Source: Parabacteroides sp900760525
Lineage (GTDB): Bacteria; Bacteroidota; Bacteroidia; Bacteroidales; Tannerellaceae
Direction: 5' to 3'
Length of the DNA stretch: 64,000 bases
Assembly (NCBI RefSeq): GCF_049860805.1
Contig: NZ_CP187555.1
Location: 2,976,001 to 3,040,000 of the forward strand
Of this stretch, positions 44,385 to 52,877 are shown one piece after another; position 1 is the stretch's first letter, and every line of letters begins with the position of its first letter. The notes under the pieces were generated by a model. It searched no databases. It was not told the origin of the DNA and saw only the letters and a list, made by a program, of their open reading frames with translations. Both the position numbers and the translations under genes were made by a program.

Positions 44385-44881
44385 AACAGATCAGCGAGTC
44401 TGAAATGCTCCACCGGGCAGCGGCCTATTGCTCGGCCAGCGAACGTTGCATCCAGGACGTAGAGAAGAAAATCAAAGCGGCGGGATTAACCGGGGAAGAA
44501 AGCGACCGGATTGTCGCACGCCTGCTGGAAGAACGTTTCATAGACGAAAGCCGCTTCGCCCGCTATTTCGTTAACGACAAACTGCGTTTCAACAAATGGG
44601 GACGAATCAAGATCAATTACGAAATGCAACGGAAGGGAATCCCGTCCGATATCCGCTCGGAAGCATTGGCGGGTATCGACGAACAGGAATATCAGTCTAT
44701 CCTCCTTTCCCTTTTGAAAAGCAAAAAAAAATCTACCCGTGGCAAAGACGACCGGGATGTTTACACCAAACTGCTCCGGTTCGCCGCCGGCCGCGGGTTC
44801 GAAACGAAGGATGCCGGCCGTTGCCTGAAACAGTTTTTCAACAGTTCCAGCAATGAAGAATATGACAACGATGACTATTGA
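44381..44881 (+). CDS. recX: regulatory protein RecX
   Basis: RecX limits RecA filament growth. 166 residues with three-helix repeats: ALAYC-like AAAYCSASERC, LLEERFIDESRFARYFVNDKLRFNKWGRIKINYEMQRKGI (the RecX core) and a third repeat with RKGFE-like AAGRGFETKDAGRCLKQF. It overlaps prmC by 4 bp (ATGA) so the two are coupled; recA is not in the window. The last codons form one arm of an inverted repeat. Confidence 0.92.
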   Translation: MKQISESEMLHRAAAYCSASERCIQDVEKKIKAAGLTGEESDRIVARLLEERFIDESRFARYFVNDKLRFNKWGRIKINYEMQRKGIPSDIRSEALAGIDEQEYQSILLSLLKSKKKSTRGKDDRDVYTKLLRFAAGRGFETKDAGRCLKQFFNSSSNEEYDNDDY

Positions 44882-44916
44882 TCGAATAGCTTCATTTCAA
44901 TGGTCATCGTTGTCAT
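44862..44916. repeat. inverted repeat straddling the recX stop
   Basis: ATGACAACGATGAC (44862-44875) is repeated in perfect inverted form (44903-44916) with a 27-nt loop. The left arm is the last codons of recX. There is no T-run, so it is a poor intrinsic terminator, though it sits where recX and the barrel gene converge. Confidence 0.65.
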
Positions 44917-44924
44917 TACATAAA

Positions 44925-45485
44925 CTACTTGTTCCTTCTATACAAACACCAACCAACCGATATCTGAAATACACTATTCCTCATAGAATCGAAACCGCTT
45001 GTTTTCATATTTGACAATAAACCGATGTTATAATTGGCAGCCAAGTCTAATCCGAACTGAAAGCTATATCCCAGACCAAACGTTGCAGACAGCATACAGT
45101 TGCGAGGTTCGGCAGGAGCACCTCCATCAAACAGCATCGTATTGCGATCCAGACAAATATCCAATTGAGGTCCAGCAAAAACATTTAAACCTTTGCAGGC
45201 CGGTATATAATATTTACCTTTTAAAGGAATCAACAGGTAATGATCTTTCTGGCGATACCCATCGAAGTCTGCTCCCTGCATCGAATACAAAACATCAGTT
45301 TCCAATGCCCAACAATCTTTTTTCCATTCCCCAAACAGCCCTACATTTCCGAAACATCCCCAATCATCATTGTAATTGGTTATTTTGGCCACATTCAAAC
45401 CTCCACGCAGACCAACAGACAGTTCTTGAGCCGAGGCGGTTAGAAAGAAAAAAGATAATACAAAATACACTACTATTTGTTTCAT
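44925..45485 (-). CDS. outer-membrane beta-barrel (porin-family) protein
   Basis: 186 residues; signal peptide MKQIVVYFVLSFFFLTASAQ and then ELSVGLRGGLNVAKI, the characteristic first strand of the PF13568-type small barrel. Repeating strands with aromatic ends follow (YSMQGADFDGY, ATFGLGYSFQFGLDLAANYNIGLL), ending FQISVGWCLYRRNK. Function is unknown. It is 4 bp from the stop of the broken C10 peptidase, on the same strand. Confidence 0.82.
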   Translation of the reverse strand: MKQIVVYFVLSFFFLTASAQELSVGLRGGLNVAKITNYNDDWGCFGNVGLFGEWKKDCWALETDVLYSMQGADFDGYRQKDHYLLIPLKGKYYIPACKGLNVFAGPQLDICLDRNTMLFDGGAPAEPRNCMLSATFGLGYSFQFGLDLAANYNIGLLSNMKTSGFDSMRNSVFQISVGWCLYRRNK

Positions 45486-45489
45486 GACA

Positions 45490-46258
45490 TCATTTTATTC
45501 CATTTAACATTTTCCTGTTTTTAGTATAATTGAAAGGTTCTTTCTTTCCTTCACCTTTATCATAATAACCAGTAAAGCAACTATACCAACCATCAGCATT
45601 ACCATATTGCCCCCAATTACATCTCAGATATTGACTTATCGTTCCTCCAATATCTACTTTTATCCTCCAAATATCATATCCATCATCTTTTTCATATAAA
45701 TCATAATTCGTGACAATCACAGTTTTTGTTCCTTCCACCAACCATGCATGCCCTCCACTACTATCACCTCCTCTAATTAAAACAGGCCCACAAGTATTTA
45801 ACGCCTTTTGCAAATCGAGATAATCATAATCACATTCATTTCCTACACTATATCCATTATTCTTTAAAAACGTCGCAGCCTTCCCCAAACTGGAATTAGT
45901 TCCAGAGACTTTCGGATCCCCTATCTTCATACTATAAAATAAATCATACATAAGTGATTGCAATTTTTTATTATTCAAATAGATCATTGTTTTTTGTTTG
46001 AACATTTTCCATGAACACTTTTTGGACCATTAATACTGCCTCTTTCTCAGGAATAACAGTACTACCATTCGATTCAATCCTTAATGCTAAAGCCTCGTCC
46101 AAAGACAAATTCAGTTCCAGCATTTTCACATTACACCCTACTTCCTCTTTTGTATTTTCCGAACAAGAAATAAAAACAGAAAGCATCAATCCCAAGTAAA
46201 TTAAATTGCTACTAAATAAAGTTTTATTCACAATCATATTATTTATGAAGTTAATCAT
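45490..46258 (-). pseudogene. broken C10 (streptopain-type) cysteine peptidase remnant
   Basis: Two overlapping frames. The first (46258 to 45971, 95 residues) has a lipoprotein signal (LIYLGLMLSVFISC) and a Spi-like propeptide fragment, LSLDEALALRIESNGS. The second (46005 to 45490, 171 residues, a different frame) continues in the middle of a C10 protease with LQSLMYDLFYSMKIG and ends with the catalytic-His region GGHAWLVEGTK and TGYYDKGEG. The segment with the catalytic Cys (GCVAxA in C10 enzymes) is absent, so the pair looks like a deletion plus frameshift. The region is more AT-rich than its neighbours. Confidence 0.7.
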
Positions 46259-46392
46259 TCATTCCGCTATAAAGATATCAAAAAATCAAGACTTGATCAC
46301 AAAAAACATAATAAAAAAGTACATTGGTTAAAGTTTAACATTATAGCTCGACAACCAATTATTTCTTATCTTTACAAAAACAATTAATAGTT

Positions 46393-47076
46393 ATGACGAT
46401 TTTGAATGACCTCCTGAACCTTTTCTATCCCCGCCTCTGCCTGCTTTGCCAGGCGCCTTTGATGGAAGGGGAAGAGCATATTTGTTTGCGTTGCTCGAAC
46501 CATTTGCCCTATACGCATTTTACAGATATGGAGACTAATCCGGTCTGCCGGCTTTTTCAGGAAAAAGTCTCTTTTGTTGCCGCTACCGCTTTGCTCCACT
46601 TCAGGAAAGGAGGAAGCGGACAGAAGTTGATCCATTCCTTGAAATATCATGGAAATAAAAAGCTCGGATACGAACTGGGACGCATGGCGGCAACCGCCTA
46701 TCGGGAGACCGGACTGTTCGACACCGTCGATCTCCTTTTGCCGGTTCCGCTCCATCCGAAGCGAATGAGGCAAAGAGGTTATAACCAGTCGGAATGGATC
46801 GCACGAGGCATCCGATCCGTCACAGGAATCGCGATCGACACCTCGTCCCTGTCCCGCGTAAAAAAGACAGAAAGCCAAACCCGCAAGCAGATATTCGAAC
46901 GCTCGGAAAACGTAGAGAACATCTTTCGTTTGGAGAATGCCGGCGCATTGAAAAACAAACACGTTTTATTGCTGGACGATGTCATTACGACCGGCTCCAC
47001 CATAAGCGCCTGTGCAGAGGCGATGAAAGCCATATCCGGCATCCGGATCAGTATATTAGGCATAGCCGTCGCCTAA
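46393..47076 (+). CDS. ComF-family phosphoribosyltransferase-like protein
   Basis: 227 residues. The N-terminal zinc finger CLLCQAPLMEGEEHICLRC (two CxxC pairs, about 18-36) is typical of ComF, and the C-terminal PRTase domain has LLLPVPLHPKRMRQRGYNQSE and the PRPP-loop LLLDDVITTGSTISAC. ComF is needed for DNA uptake in Gram-positives and Haemophilus; its role in Bacteroidota is unclear. It is divergent from the broken peptidase and stands 126 bp ahead of pyrE. Confidence 0.92.
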   Translation: MTILNDLLNLFYPRLCLLCQAPLMEGEEHICLRCSNHLPYTHFTDMETNPVCRLFQEKVSFVAATALLHFRKGGSGQKLIHSLKYHGNKKLGYELGRMAATAYRETGLFDTVDLLLPVPLHPKRMRQRGYNQSEWIARGIRSVTGIAIDTSSLSRVKKTESQTRKQIFERSENVENIFRLENAGALKNKHVLLLDDVITTGSTISACAEAMKAISGIRISILGIAVA

Positions 47077-47163
47077 ACCGGCACAAACTCACCCTAAACC
47101 TGTTATACAATATATATGGCTTATTTTTTTGAATAACTACAAGGTTATCTCATTCCCTTTGTC

Positions 47164-47171
47164 TACCTTTG
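47164..47171 (+). promoter_or_regulatory. -7 element for pyrE
   Basis: TACCTTTG matches TAnnTTTG 31 bp before the pyrE ATG. The -33 box is not clear at the expected distance. Confidence 0.55.
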
Positions 47172-47202
47172 CGGACTGATATAAACATATTTATTAGGTT
47201 GT

Positions 47203-47844
47203 ATGAAAACACTGGAAAGATTAGTAGCAGAGAGATTATTAAAGATTAAGGCGGTCAAATTGCAGCCAGCCAATCCTTTCACATGGGCATCCGGTTGGAA
47301 ATCACCAATCTACAACGACAACAGAAAGACACTTTCCTATCCGGAAATCAGAAGTTTCATTAAGTTGGAACTGGCTCGCACAATCAGCGAAAAGTACGAA
47401 AATGCCGATGCTATTGCCGGTGTTGCAACCGGAGCAATTGCTCAGGGTGCATTAGTTGCCGACCTACTGGGTCTGCCGTTTGTGTACATCCGTTCAACTC
47501 CTAAAGATCACGGATTGGAAAACCTGATCGAAGGCGAACTGAAGCCGGGCTCAAAAGTCGTGATCGTAGAAGATTTGGTTTCTACAGGCGGCAGCAGCTT
47601 GAAAGCAGTACAGGCTGTCCGTAATTTCGGTTGCGACGTGGCCGGTATGGTTGCCATCTTCACGTATGGTTTCCCTGTTGCAGTAGAGGCTTTCAAAGAG
47701 GCAAAAGTAACACTGACGACTTTGAGCAACTACGATGCTGTCCTGGAAGAAGCATTGCGTACAGATTACATTGACGAATCCGAAATCGCAGTCCTTCAGG
47801 AATGGCGCAAAGATCCGGCAAACTGGAATCCCGAAGCAAAGTAA
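47203..47844 (+). CDS. pyrE: orotate phosphoribosyltransferase
   Basis: Converts orotate and PRPP to OMP in pyrimidine synthesis. The PRPP-binding motif KVVIVEDLVSTGGSS (about 118-132) and the flexible loop region (STPKDHGLENLIEG) are present. 213 residues, usual. The next gene starts 6 bp after the stop and argH follows, making a pyrE-SRPBCC-argH run; the arginine and pyrimidine pathways share carbamoyl phosphate, so co-transcription makes sense. Confidence 0.96.
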   Translation: MKTLERLVAERLLKIKAVKLQPANPFTWASGWKSPIYNDNRKTLSYPEIRSFIKLELARTISEKYENADAIAGVATGAIAQGALVADLLGLPFVYIRSTPKDHGLENLIEGELKPGSKVVIVEDLVSTGGSSLKAVQAVRNFGCDVAGMVAIFTYGFPVAVEAFKEAKVTLTTLSNYDAVLEEALRTDYIDESEIAVLQEWRKDPANWNPEAK

Positions 47845-47850
47845 GTAGAA

Positions 47851-48261
47851 ATGACTGAATTTGTTAGTGAAGTGAAAACGATCCCCTTTAACGAGGATCG
47901 TATTTTTAATATGCTGTCCGACCTATCCAACCTGGAAAAGGTGCAGGACCGCATACCTGAGGATAAAATTAAAGATTTCGAGTTCGACAAAGACTCTTGC
48001 AGTTTTTCCGTCGCACCGGTAGGTAAGATAACCTTCCAGATCGTGGAACGTGAACCGAACAAAACAATCAAATTCACGACTACGAACTCCCCTGTTCCCC
48101 TGTTCCTCTGGATCCAGCTGAAACAGGTGGAAGAGAACGACACACGGATGAAAATAACCGTCCGCGCCGAACTGAATCCGTTTATCAAACCAATGGTATC
48201 AAAACCGTTGCAGGATGCGATCGATAGAATATCGACCATACTGGCATCCCTGCCTTATTAA
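47851..48261 (+). CDS. SRPBCC-fold protein
   Basis: 136 residues with the START-like pattern of small polyketide-cyclase/SRPBCC proteins: VKTIPFNEDRIFNMLSDLSNL at the start, CSFSVAPVGKITFQIVEREPNKTIKF as the central strands, and a long C-terminal helix (MVSKPLQDAIDRISTILASL). The ligand is unknown. Tucked between pyrE and argH with 6- and 11-bp gaps, so part of that operon. Confidence 0.85.
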   Translation: MTEFVSEVKTIPFNEDRIFNMLSDLSNLEKVQDRIPEDKIKDFEFDKDSCSFSVAPVGKITFQIVEREPNKTIKFTTTNSPVPLFLWIQLKQVEENDTRMKITVRAELNPFIKPMVSKPLQDAIDRISTILASLPY

Positions 48262-48272
48262 TTGTATTTTTG

Positions 48273-49610
48273 ATGGCTCAGAAACTTTGGGAAAAGAATG
48301 TTCAGGTAGACCAGGAAGTGGATACCTTTACGGTAGGTAAAGACCGTGAGATGGATCTCTATCTCGCCAAGTACGACGTGCTTGGCTCGATGGCTCATAT
48401 CACCATGCTGGAAAGCATCGGGCTGCTTACCAAAGAGGAACTGACGGTTCTGCTTGCCGAACTGAAAAATATCTATGTCGTTGCCGACAGCGGCCAGTTT
48501 GTAATTGAAGAAGGTGTGGAAGACGTCCACTCGCAGGTGGAACTGATGCTGACACGCCGCTTGGGTGATACGGGGAAAAAGATACACAGCGGCCGTTCAC
48601 GTAACGACCAGGTGCTGCTGGACCTGAAACTGTTCACCCGCGCACAGATCCAGGAAATCGTAGAGCTCGTATCCGGCCTGTTCGAGGTGTTGATCTCGCA
48701 GAGCAACCGGTATAAGGACGTGCTGCTTCCCGGATATACGCATTTACAGATTGCCATGCCGTCATCTTTCGGACTTTGGTTCGGCGCTTATGCCGAAAGC
48801 CTGGCCGACGATTTACAGATGATGCAGGCTGCTTATAAGGTTTGCAACCGCAACCCGTTGGGTTCTGCGGCCGGATATGGTTCTTCTTTCCCGCTGAGAC
48901 GCCAGATGACAACGGATCTGCTCGGCTTCGACTCGCTCGACTACAATGTCGTGTATGCCCAGATGGGACGCGGCAAGATGGAACGTACCGTGGCTTTTGC
49001 CATGGCGGGAATTGCGGCAACCCTTTCCAAACTGGCTTTCGATGCATGTATGTTCAACAGCCAGAACTTCGGTTTCATCAAGTTGCCGGACCAGTTCACG
49101 ACAGGCTCCAGTATCATGCCGCATAAAAAGAATCCGGACGTATTCGAGTTGACGCGTGCCAAATGCAACAAGTTGCAAGGATTGCCCCAGCAGATCACGT
49201 TGATCTGCAACAACCTTCCGTCGGGCTATTTCCGCGACTTGCAGATTATAAAGGAAGTATTCCTTCCCTCTTTCGACGAGTTGAAGGATTGCCTTCGCAT
49301 GGTTACGCACATGATGCGTGAAGTAAAAGTGAACGAGCATATTCTGGACGATGACAAATATGCACTCCTTTTCAGTGTGGAAGAGGTAAACCGTCTCGTG
49401 CTGGAAGGCGTGCCTTTCCGCGACGCCTACAAACAGGTTGGATTGAACATCGAAGCGGGTAAATTCGTCCCTGTTAAGGAAGTCAATCATACGCATGAAG
49501 GAAGCATCGGTAATTTATGCAATGATCAGATTTCTGCCTTAATGCAAAATATTGTGGATGGTTTCGCGTTTAATAGAGTAAATGAGGCTGAACAACAGCT
49601 ATTATCTTAA
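48273..49610 (+). CDS. argH: argininosuccinate lyase
   Basis: Fumarase/aspartase-superfamily enzyme giving arginine and fumarate. The signature GSSIMPHKKNPDVFELTRA (about 283-301), IHSGRSRNDQV and TVAFAMAGIA-type blocks are present. 445 residues from the ATG at 48273 (a TTG one codon earlier is possible). It is followed 6 bp later by the Rieske-like lipoprotein. Confidence 0.96.
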   Translation: MAQKLWEKNVQVDQEVDTFTVGKDREMDLYLAKYDVLGSMAHITMLESIGLLTKEELTVLLAELKNIYVVADSGQFVIEEGVEDVHSQVELMLTRRLGDTGKKIHSGRSRNDQVLLDLKLFTRAQIQEIVELVSGLFEVLISQSNRYKDVLLPGYTHLQIAMPSSFGLWFGAYAESLADDLQMMQAAYKVCNRNPLGSAAGYGSSFPLRRQMTTDLLGFDSLDYNVVYAQMGRGKMERTVAFAMAGIAATLSKLAFDACMFNSQNFGFIKLPDQFTTGSSIMPHKKNPDVFELTRAKCNKLQGLPQQITLICNNLPSGYFRDLQIIKEVFLPSFDELKDCLRMVTHMMREVKVNEHILDDDKYALLFSVEEVNRLVLEGVPFRDAYKQVGLNIEAGKFVPVKEVNHTHEGSIGNLCNDQISALMQNIVDGFAFNRVNEAEQQLLS

Positions 49611-49616
49611 TAAACG

Positions 49617-50078
49617 ATGAAACGATTTTTATATTGCTTACTTATATTATTGGTATGTTCGTGTTCCAAATTTGAGGAATCGGATATTCCTTATGCACCG
49701 GTATATTTGGAAATAGACCTGCGCTATCAGGACAAAGATTTAGTAGGCATATACAATCACAAATCCATTACCAAAGCTCGTACCGCCGGAGAAAAGACCG
49801 GATATTCGGGTGTATTGGTCGTTTGCGGGATCGATTCGTATGGCAATACGACATACTTTGCTTTCGACCTTTGTTGCCCTCATGAAGCAAAAAGAAACAT
49901 CATTATCGAACCTAACGATGCAGGTACGGCAACTTGCCCCGAATGCGGCACAGAATACGACATAGCTGCTTATGGCGGTACAGGAGCTCCGGTAAAAGGG
50001 GTTTCCAAATATCCTTTAAGAAGGTATGCTGTCTCCTCCAATTCGTCCAGCAGACAGGAATGGGTCGTGATAAATTAA
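49617..50078 (+). CDS. Rieske-like lipoprotein with an unusual ligand set
   Basis: 153 residues with lipoprotein signal MKRFLYCLLILLVCSC (C16). A Rieske-type pattern is visible: C87-P-H89, a 17-residue spacer, then C107-P-E-C110-G-T-E-Y, with Pro residues and GTG turns as in Rieske domains. The fourth ligand position holds Cys where Rieske proteins have His, which would give a 3-Cys/1-His cluster or a metal site of another kind. An extra Cys86 lies beside the first ligand. Electron partner unknown; it closes the pyrE-argH run. The assignment rests on spacing and is moderate. Confidence 0.7.
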   Translation: MKRFLYCLLILLVCSCSKFEESDIPYAPVYLEIDLRYQDKDLVGIYNHKSITKARTAGEKTGYSGVLVVCGIDSYGNTTYFAFDLCCPHEAKRNIIIEPNDAGTATCPECGTEYDIAAYGGTGAPVKGVSKYPLRRYAVSSNSSSRQEWVVIN

Positions 50079-50115
50079 AAAATACAAGATAAAACGTAAC
50101 TTTTTTATCCAAATA

Positions 50116-50146
50116 TTTGCAGAAACAAAAATTTCATCTACCTTTG
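50116..50146 (+). promoter_or_regulatory. promoter of the Gly-Leu-Gly tRNA cluster
   Basis: TTTG at 50116-50119 and TACCTTTG at 50139-50146, 19 bp apart, match the Bacteroidota consensus exactly. The first tRNA starts 28 bp after the -7 box. Confidence 0.88.
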
Positions 50147-50174
50147 CACTCGCAAACGAAAACAATGCAACAAC

Positions 50175-50247
50175 GCGGAAGTAGCTCAGTTGGTAGAGCA
50201 TAACCTTGCCAAGGTTAGGGTCGCGGGTTCGAGTCCCGTCTTCCGCT
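50175..50247 (+). tRNA. tRNA-Gly(GCC), copy 1
   Basis: Acceptor GCGGAAG/CTTCCGC with discriminator T; anticodon stem TAACC/GGTTA with loop TTGCCAA (anticodon GCC). T-loop GTTCGAGTC. CCA is not encoded. Second copy at 50395. Confidence 0.97.
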
Positions 50248-50268
50248 CATCTCTTAAGAGAAAGGGAT

Positions 50269-50353
50269 GCTCGAATGGTGGAATCGGTAGACACGAAGGA
50301 CTTAAAATCCTTTGGCCATTGCGGCTGTGCGGGTTCAAGTCCCGCTTCGAGTA
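50269..50353 (+). tRNA. tRNA-Leu(TAA)
   Basis: Acceptor GCTCGAA/TTCGAGT (G1-U72 as in E. coli tRNA-Leu), discriminator A. The anticodon stem AAGGA/TCCTT encloses CTTAAAA (anticodon TAA). A long variable arm (TGGCCATTGCGGCTG region) marks a class II tRNA. Confidence 0.95.
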
Positions 50354-50360
50354 CCTGTTG

Positions 50361-50380
50361 AGACGCACGGCCGTGCGTCT
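50361..50380. repeat. perfect 20-bp palindrome between tRNAs
   Basis: AGACGCACGGCCGTGCGTCT is fully self-complementary. It lies 7 bp past tRNA-Leu and 14 bp before the second tRNA-Gly, without a T-run. It looks like a dispersed REP-type palindrome or an RNA-processing hairpin. Confidence 0.85.
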
Positions 50381-50394
50381 GTACACAAAATATT

Positions 50395-50467
50395 GCGGAA
50401 GTAGCTCAGTTGGTAGAGCATAACCTTGCCAAGGTTAGGGTCGCGGGTTCGAGTCCCGTCTTCCGCT
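50395..50467 (+). tRNA. tRNA-Gly(GCC), copy 2
   Basis: Same 73-nt sequence as copy 1 (anticodon GCC). Last tRNA of the cluster; a terminator hairpin follows 12 bp later. Confidence 0.97.
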
Positions 50468-50479
50468 CGCTTCCAGAAG

Positions 50480-50512
50480 GCCTCGTTATTCTTAGGAATA
50501 GCGGGGCTTTTT
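50480..50512 (+). terminator. terminator of the tRNA cluster
   Basis: GCCTCGTTATTC and GAATAGCGGGGC pair (with G-T and mismatch positions) over a 4-nt loop and run into TTTTT. Confidence 0.82.
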
Positions 50513-50591
50513 ACTTTCAATAGTATATTTACTAAAAAAGGGCAAGGATACTATATCCATGCCCTCTTTATTATCATATTAAAACTCTAAA

Positions 50592-52061
50592 TTATCCCCG
50601 TAACGCCTCATCCATTGCAGCAGCAGCCTTACGACCGTCACCCATTGCCAGGATTACGGTTGCGCCACCACGAACGATATCGCCACCCGCATATACATCA
50701 GGCAAGGCAGAGCGCATATTCTCTTCATTCACCACTATTGTTCCCTTCTTGCTTACTTCCAATCCCTGGAAAGCACGCGGGATAAGCGGATTGGGAGAAA
50801 CGCCGACGCTGACAATCACTTCGTCCACATCAATTGTTTCGATCGCTCCTTCGACAGGTATAGGACGACGACGTCCGGAAGCATCCGGTTCACCCAGCTC
50901 CATCTTCTGCAAGCGCATCTGTTTGACACGGCCCCGTTCATCACCAAGATATTCGACCGGATTATGCAAGGTCATAAACTCCACACCTTCCTCTTTGGCA
51001 TGCTTCACCTCCTCCAGTCGGGCAGGCATTTCTTCCTCGCTACGACGGTAAACGATCATAGCTCGTTCAGCTCCCAGACGACGTGCGGTACGAACAGAGT
51101 CCATAGCCGTATTACCACCACCGATTACAGCCACTTTCTTACCCTGCAAGACAGGCGTATCGCTATCCGGATTGGCAGCATCCATCAGATTGACACGTGT
51201 CAGATATTCGTTGGACGACATCACCCCGATCAGGTTCTCACCCGGAATGTTCATAAAGTTAGGAAGTCCGGCACCACTGGCTGCAAAGATTCCTTTGAAA
51301 CCATCCGCATGCAAGTCATCATAGCTGATCGTCTTACCGACAATACAGTTTGTCAGGAACTTCACACCCATCTTGCGCAGTCCTTCAATTTCGACATCCA
51401 CAATCTTATTCGGCAGGCGGAATTCAGGAATACCGTATTTCAACACACCACCGATCTCGTGCAAAGCTTCGAATACCGTCACGTCATAGCCGCGCTTTGC
51501 CATATCGCCGGCAAACGAAAGACCGGCGGGACCGGAACCGACAACGGCAATCTTAATACCGTTCTTCTCCGCTACTTCCGGAACGGAAATGTTTCCGCTC
51601 TCCCGTTCATAATCGGCGGCAAAACGTTCCAAGTAACCGATAGCAACAGCCGGTTTACCCATCTTCAGATGAATACACTTGCTTTCGCACTGCTTTTCCT
51701 GCGGACATACACGACCGCAAACAGCGGGCAACGCGCTTGTTTCCTTCAGCACTTTAGCCGCTTCCAGAAACTCGCCCCGCTCGATGTTCTTCACAAACGT
51801 CGGGATATTGATACTTACCGGACATCCCTGCATACAAGTCGGATTCGGACAGTCCAAACAACGCTGGGCTTCCTGCATGGCCTGCTCTTTCGTCAATCCG
51901 AGGTTCACCTCTTCGAGACGGGTATGGCTACGGTATTCCGCATCCAGTTCATTCATTTCCACACGGGGAATATCCGTGCGCTCTTTATTCTTTTTACTTT
52001 TACGCAGTGCTTCTCTCCACGGTTCGGCACGACGGGCAGCGATCAATTCTTCTGTTGTCAT
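50592..52061 (-). CDS. NADPH-dependent oxidoreductase, GltD/NfnB-like (large NfnAB subunit)
   Basis: 489 residues, the glutamate-synthase-small-chain fold. N-terminal cysteines CLDCPNPTCMQGCP and VCGRVCPQEKQCESKC bind two [4Fe-4S] clusters. Two dinucleotide folds follow: FAD (KIAVVGSGPAGLSFAGDMA) and NADPH (KVAVIGGGNTAMDSVRTARRLG). It is usually annotated GltA/GltD. The adjacent gene is an FAD/NAD-binding iron-sulfur reductase and no GltB large subunit is present, so the pair fits NfnAB, electron-bifurcating transhydrogenase between NADH, ferredoxin and NADPH (inference from gene pairing). 18 bp separates the two. Confidence 0.85.
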   Translation of the reverse strand: MTTEELIAARRAEPWREALRKSKKNKERTDIPRVEMNELDAEYRSHTRLEEVNLGLTKEQAMQEAQRCLDCPNPTCMQGCPVSINIPTFVKNIERGEFLEAAKVLKETSALPAVCGRVCPQEKQCESKCIHLKMGKPAVAIGYLERFAADYERESGNISVPEVAEKNGIKIAVVGSGPAGLSFAGDMAKRGYDVTVFEALHEIGGVLKYGIPEFRLPNKIVDVEIEGLRKMGVKFLTNCIVGKTISYDDLHADGFKGIFAASGAGLPNFMNIPGENLIGVMSSNEYLTRVNLMDAANPDSDTPVLQGKKVAVIGGGNTAMDSVRTARRLGAERAMIVYRRSEEEMPARLEEVKHAKEEGVEFMTLHNPVEYLGDERGRVKQMRLQKMELGEPDASGRRRPIPVEGAIETIDVDEVIVSVGVSPNPLIPRAFQGLEVSKKGTIVVNEENMRSALPDVYAGGDIVRGGATVILAMGDGRKAAAAMDEALRG

Positions 52062-52079
52062 TTGTTTACTGTGGTTTTA

Positions 52080-52877
52080 TTATTTCTTTTCAATATCTTT
52101 ATAAGCACTAAGGCGCATCAGCATCTCGTCGAAGTCAACCTGGTGGGCATCAAATTCCGGTCCATCCACACAAACGAACTTTGTCTTTCCTCCGACTGTA
52201 ATCCGACAAGCGCCGCACATACCAGTTCCGTCCACCATAATCGTGTTCAGAGAGGCGACTGTCGGGATCTCGTATTTCTTCGTCAAGGCAGAGACGAATT
52301 TCATCATGATAGCCGGACCGATCGTCACACACAGATCCACCTTTTCCCGGTTGATCACACTCTCCACGCCATTCGTCACCAAACCTTTCGTACCGTAAGA
52401 ACCGTCGTCTGTCATCACGATTACCTCATCGGAGTTGGCACGCATCTGCTCTTCTAAGATCACCAGGTCTTTTGTACGGGCAGCCAGCACCACGATCACA
52501 CGGTTGCCTGCCTTATGGAAAGCCTCTACGATAGGTAATAAAGGAGCCACACCGACACCACCTCCGGCACACACGACCGTACCGACTTTCTCGATATGGG
52601 TGGCTTGCCCCAGCGGGCCGACCAGGTCGGTGATATAATCGCCGGCATTCAGTTCGCATATCTTCTTTGACGAACCGCCTACCGCTTGGATCACGAGTGT
52701 GATAGTTCCTTTCGTGGTATCAGCTCCGGCGATGGTCAGAGGAATACGTTCCCCCTTCTCACCTACCTTCACGATAACAAAGTGGCCTGCCTTACGGGAG
52801 CGGGCAATCAGAGGTGCTTCCACTTCCAGTTTCACTACGTTGGCAGAGAAATGTTCTTTACTTACAATTTTATTCAT
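52080..52877 (-). CDS. NfnA-like FAD/[2Fe-2S] reductase (sulfide/dihydroorotate dehydrogenase-like)
   Basis: 265 residues: an FAD domain of the ferredoxin-reductase type (VEAPLIARSRKAGHFVIVKVGEKGERIPLTI), an NAD domain (CAGGGVGVAPLLPIVEAF) and C-terminal cysteines GTGMCGACRITVGGKTKFVCVDGPEFDAH that hold a [2Fe-2S] cluster as in DHOD electron-transfer subunits and NfnA. First gene of the pair with the NfnB-like subunit. A -7-like TATTTTTG lies on the minus strand at 52920-52927. Confidence 0.88.
   Translation of the reverse strand: MNKIVSKEHFSANVVKLEVEAPLIARSRKAGHFVIVKVGEKGERIPLTIAGADTTKGTITLVIQAVGGSSKKICELNAGDYITDLVGPLGQATHIEKVGTVVCAGGGVGVAPLLPIVEAFHKAGNRVIVVLAARTKDLVILEEQMRANSDEVIVMTDDGSYGTKGLVTNGVESVINREKVDLCVTIGPAIMMKFVSALTKKYEIPTVASLNTIMVDGTGMCGACRITVGGKTKFVCVDGPEFDAHQVDFDEMLMRLSAYKDIEKK

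Noticed and set aside
50592..52061. Genuine glutamate synthase small subunit
   Set aside because: No large subunit gene is adjacent, while an NfnA-like reductase is; the pair fits NfnAB better, though this is inferred.
50964..52457. 497-residue open frame on the plus strand opposite the NfnAB-like genes
   Set aside because: It lies wholly antisense to two well-supported genes with clear cofactor motifs and its translation has no family pattern; it reflects biased third-position use in the real genes.
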